Below are positions 62,638 to 64,000 of a stretch of 64,000 bases of DNA, piece by piece (position 1 is the stretch's first letter; every line of letters begins with the position of its first letter). Both the position numbers and the translations under genes were made by a program. Under the pieces are notes generated by a model, which saw only the letters and a list, made by a program, of their open reading frames with translations, made no database searches and had not been told where the DNA came from. Source of the DNA: DATBGO01 sp036558005 (GTDB lineage Bacteria; Actinomycetota; Actinomycetes; Streptosporangiales; Streptosporangiaceae); contig DATBGO010000216.1 of assembly GCA_036558005.1 (NCBI GenBank), positions 1 to 64,000 on the forward strand, written 5' to 3'.

Positions 62638-64000
62638 CCTGGCGGCCGGCCGGCCCGCAGCACCAGCATGGTCATGTCGTCACGCAGGTCGTTCATGCTG
62701 AATTCCAGCACCAGCGCCTGGGTGGCGGAGCAGATTTCGGACGGCGGCCTGCCCGCCAGCGAGGAAAGGTGGTCGGTGAGCCGCTCCTCGAAGAAGCGCT
62801 GCTCCGGGCTGCGCGCCTCCGTCACCCCGTCGGTGTACAGGAACAGCAGGTCACCGGTGCGCAGGATGATCTCCTGCCGGCCGGGCTCCGCGCTGTCGAA
62901 CAGGCCGAGCGCCATCCCGCCGCCGTCCAGCATCGTCACCTCGCCGTCCGGCCTGACCACGGCCGGTCCCGGGTGCCCGGCGCTGCCGACCGCGACCCGC
63001 AGCTGGTCGCCGTGCCAGGACAGGTGCACGGCGCAGGCGGTGACGAAGCGGTCGTCGAGGTTGTCGGCCAGCATGATCTCGTTGGCCTGGCGGAGTACCT
63101 CAGCCGGATCCGGGTTGCGGTGCGCGAGCACCCGGATCGCGTGCCGGGCCGCCGCGGTCACCGCGGCCGCCTCCTCGCCCTTGCCGCAGACGTCGCCGAT
63201 CGCCATGCCCCAGCCGCCCGGGCTCGGGTAGACGTCGTAGAAGTCGCCGCCGACATCCAGGCCCTCGGTGGCGGCCACGTAGGCAGCCGCGATCTCCACC
63301 CCCGGCAGCACCGGCAGCTGCCGTGGCAGCAGGCTGGCCTGGAGCGCGTCGGCGATCTCCGTCCGCCGCCGGAACATCCGGTCCACCTTGATCGCCAGGG
63401 CCAGCTGCTCCCCCAGCTCCTCCACCAGGCCGAGGTCGGCGATCTCGAACGGGCCCTCACCCGGCTGCCGGGCCAGGGTGAGCACGCCGTAGCCGTGCTC
63501 GCCGTCGCTCAGCGGCACCGACAGCAGCGAGGTCGCCCCCAGCCGCATCAGCAGCGGCACCCCGCCCGGCCCGGTGCCCAGGATGTCGGTGTCCTCCGCG
63601 TGCGCGATCAGCGTCGAGCTACCGGAGTCGAAGACCTGCCAGGGCACGGTGCCCGGCTGCGGGTCAGACCCGGTCAGCGCGCGGGCCAGCTCGGCCGCCT
63701 CCTTATCGCCCGGCCCGATCACGACCCTGCGCCGCAGCCGCTGCCGCCGCTCGACATCGACGATCACCCACGCCGCCAGCTCGCTGGCCAGCAACCGGGC
63801 GCACTGCCGCAGGGTGATGGACTCGTTGAAGGTAGCGTTCTCGAGCAGTAGCCGGGTCGCGGCGGTGACCAGGTCAAGCCGCTGGGTGATCGCCTCGACC
63901 GCGCGCACCGCCAGCGGGTCGGCCAGCCGGGCGGGCCCGGCCAGCTCGCCGTCACCGTCCGGGCCGCTTCCCGGCTGCCCGGCGGCGGGCTCCCGGCCGC
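62634..64000 (-). CDS. GAF-PP2C (SpoIIE-type) phosphatase, runs off right edge
   Basis: The frame is open from its stop at 62634 to the right edge, so the true start lies outside. The visible 455 residues hold a GAF domain (about 60-200) and a SpoIIE/RsbU-type PP2C domain with LPVLPGVEIAAAYVAATEGLDVGGDFYDVY, VGSAGHPGPAVV and LFLYTDGVTEAR, including the metal-binding Asp residues. Such phosphatases act on anti-anti-sigma factors. A GTG at 63908 could be taken as the start, but coding-like sequence (LAGPARLADPLA) continues upstream of it. It ends on the sigma operon's stop. Confidence 0.92.
   Translation of the reverse strand, partial: GREPAAGQPGSGPDGDGELAGPARLADPLAVRAVEAITQRLDLVTAATRLLLENATFNESITLRQCARLLASELAAWVIVDVERRQRLRRRVVIGPGDKEAAELARALTGSDPQPGTVPWQVFDSGSSTLIAHAEDTDILGTGPGGVPLLMRLGATSLLSVPLSDGEHGYGVLTLARQPGEGPFEIADLGLVEELGEQLALAIKVDRMFRRRTEIADALQASLLPRQLPVLPGVEIAAAYVAATEGLDVGGDFYDVYPSPGGWGMAIGDVCGKGEEAAAVTAAARHAIRVLAHRNPDPAEVLRQANEIMLADNLDDRFVTACAVHLSWHGDQLRVAVGSAGHPGPAVVRPDGEVTMLDGGGMALGLFDSAEPGRQEIILRTGDLLFLYTDGVTEARSPEQRFFEERLTDHLSSLAGRPPSEICSATQALVLEFSMNDLRDDMTMLVLRAGRPPG

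Noticed and set aside
63906..63908. GTG as the start of the PP2C phosphatase
   Set aside because: The frame stays open with coding-like sequence to the window edge, so the gene is treated as partial.

Overview
The window is very GC-rich (roughly 70% or more) and carries an actinomycete gene set: wag31/DivIVA, SepF, a trp operon without trpF, polyphosphate glucokinase, a SigB/F-type sigma factor, and an actinobacterial type of isoleucyl-tRNA synthetase with a T-box leader. It most likely comes from a filamentous actinomycete chromosome, perhaps Streptosporangiales or a relative; the genus cannot be fixed from sequence alone. No phage, IS element, CRISPR array or tRNA gene was found. It reads as core chromosome with small accessory patches.

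Layout. 1-6.2 kb: 5' part of gltB, then trpA, trpB, trpC and two membrane proteins (one the Trp-operon-associated family), all on the minus strand, with no trpE. 6.3-13.9 kb: a TIGR03085-like protein, then a LacI-family regulator followed by an ABC importer (binding lipoprotein, two permeases, ATPase) that ends in a metallophosphoesterase, with a LacI-type operator before the binding protein. 14-17.6 kb: ppgK, a folded RNA candidate, a membrane protein and an ABC exporter pair. 17.6-25.9 kb: dnaE, an orphan LuxR-type regulator divergent from a secreted crystallin-like protein, an ECF sigma factor with a membrane partner, then a dksA-like gene, lspA and rluD. 26-32.6 kb: T-box and ileS, convergent with a membrane-anchored, repeat-rich protein ending in an Ada-like zinc-binding motif.

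32.6-51.8 kb is the division and cell wall (dcw) cluster, read leftwards from mraZ: mraZ, rsmH, ftsL-like, ftsI, murE, murF, mraY, ftsW, murG, murC, ftsQ, ftsZ, pgeF, yggS, sepF, yggT, wag31. murD is missing from its usual place between mraY and ftsW. FtsL and FtsI both have very long Arg/Gly-rich cytoplasmic tails. Ten-base-phased GTGGAG-type repeats, the expected MraZ binding sites, lie upstream of mraZ and also face the divergent moxR, DUF58, transglutaminase operon at 52.1-57.2 kb.

57.2-64 kb: DUF3040 protein, dinB, nusB, efp and an aminopeptidase P-type gene on the minus strand; a SigB/F-type sigma factor with a small membrane protein on the plus strand; and a GAF/PP2C phosphatase that runs off the right edge.

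A theme across the window is in-frame tandem repetition with 15- or 18-base units in disordered parts of unrelated housekeeping proteins (LspA, IleRS, FtsL, FtsI, the Trp-associated membrane protein, the zinc-domain protein), together with 17- and 33-base tandem repeats between genes.
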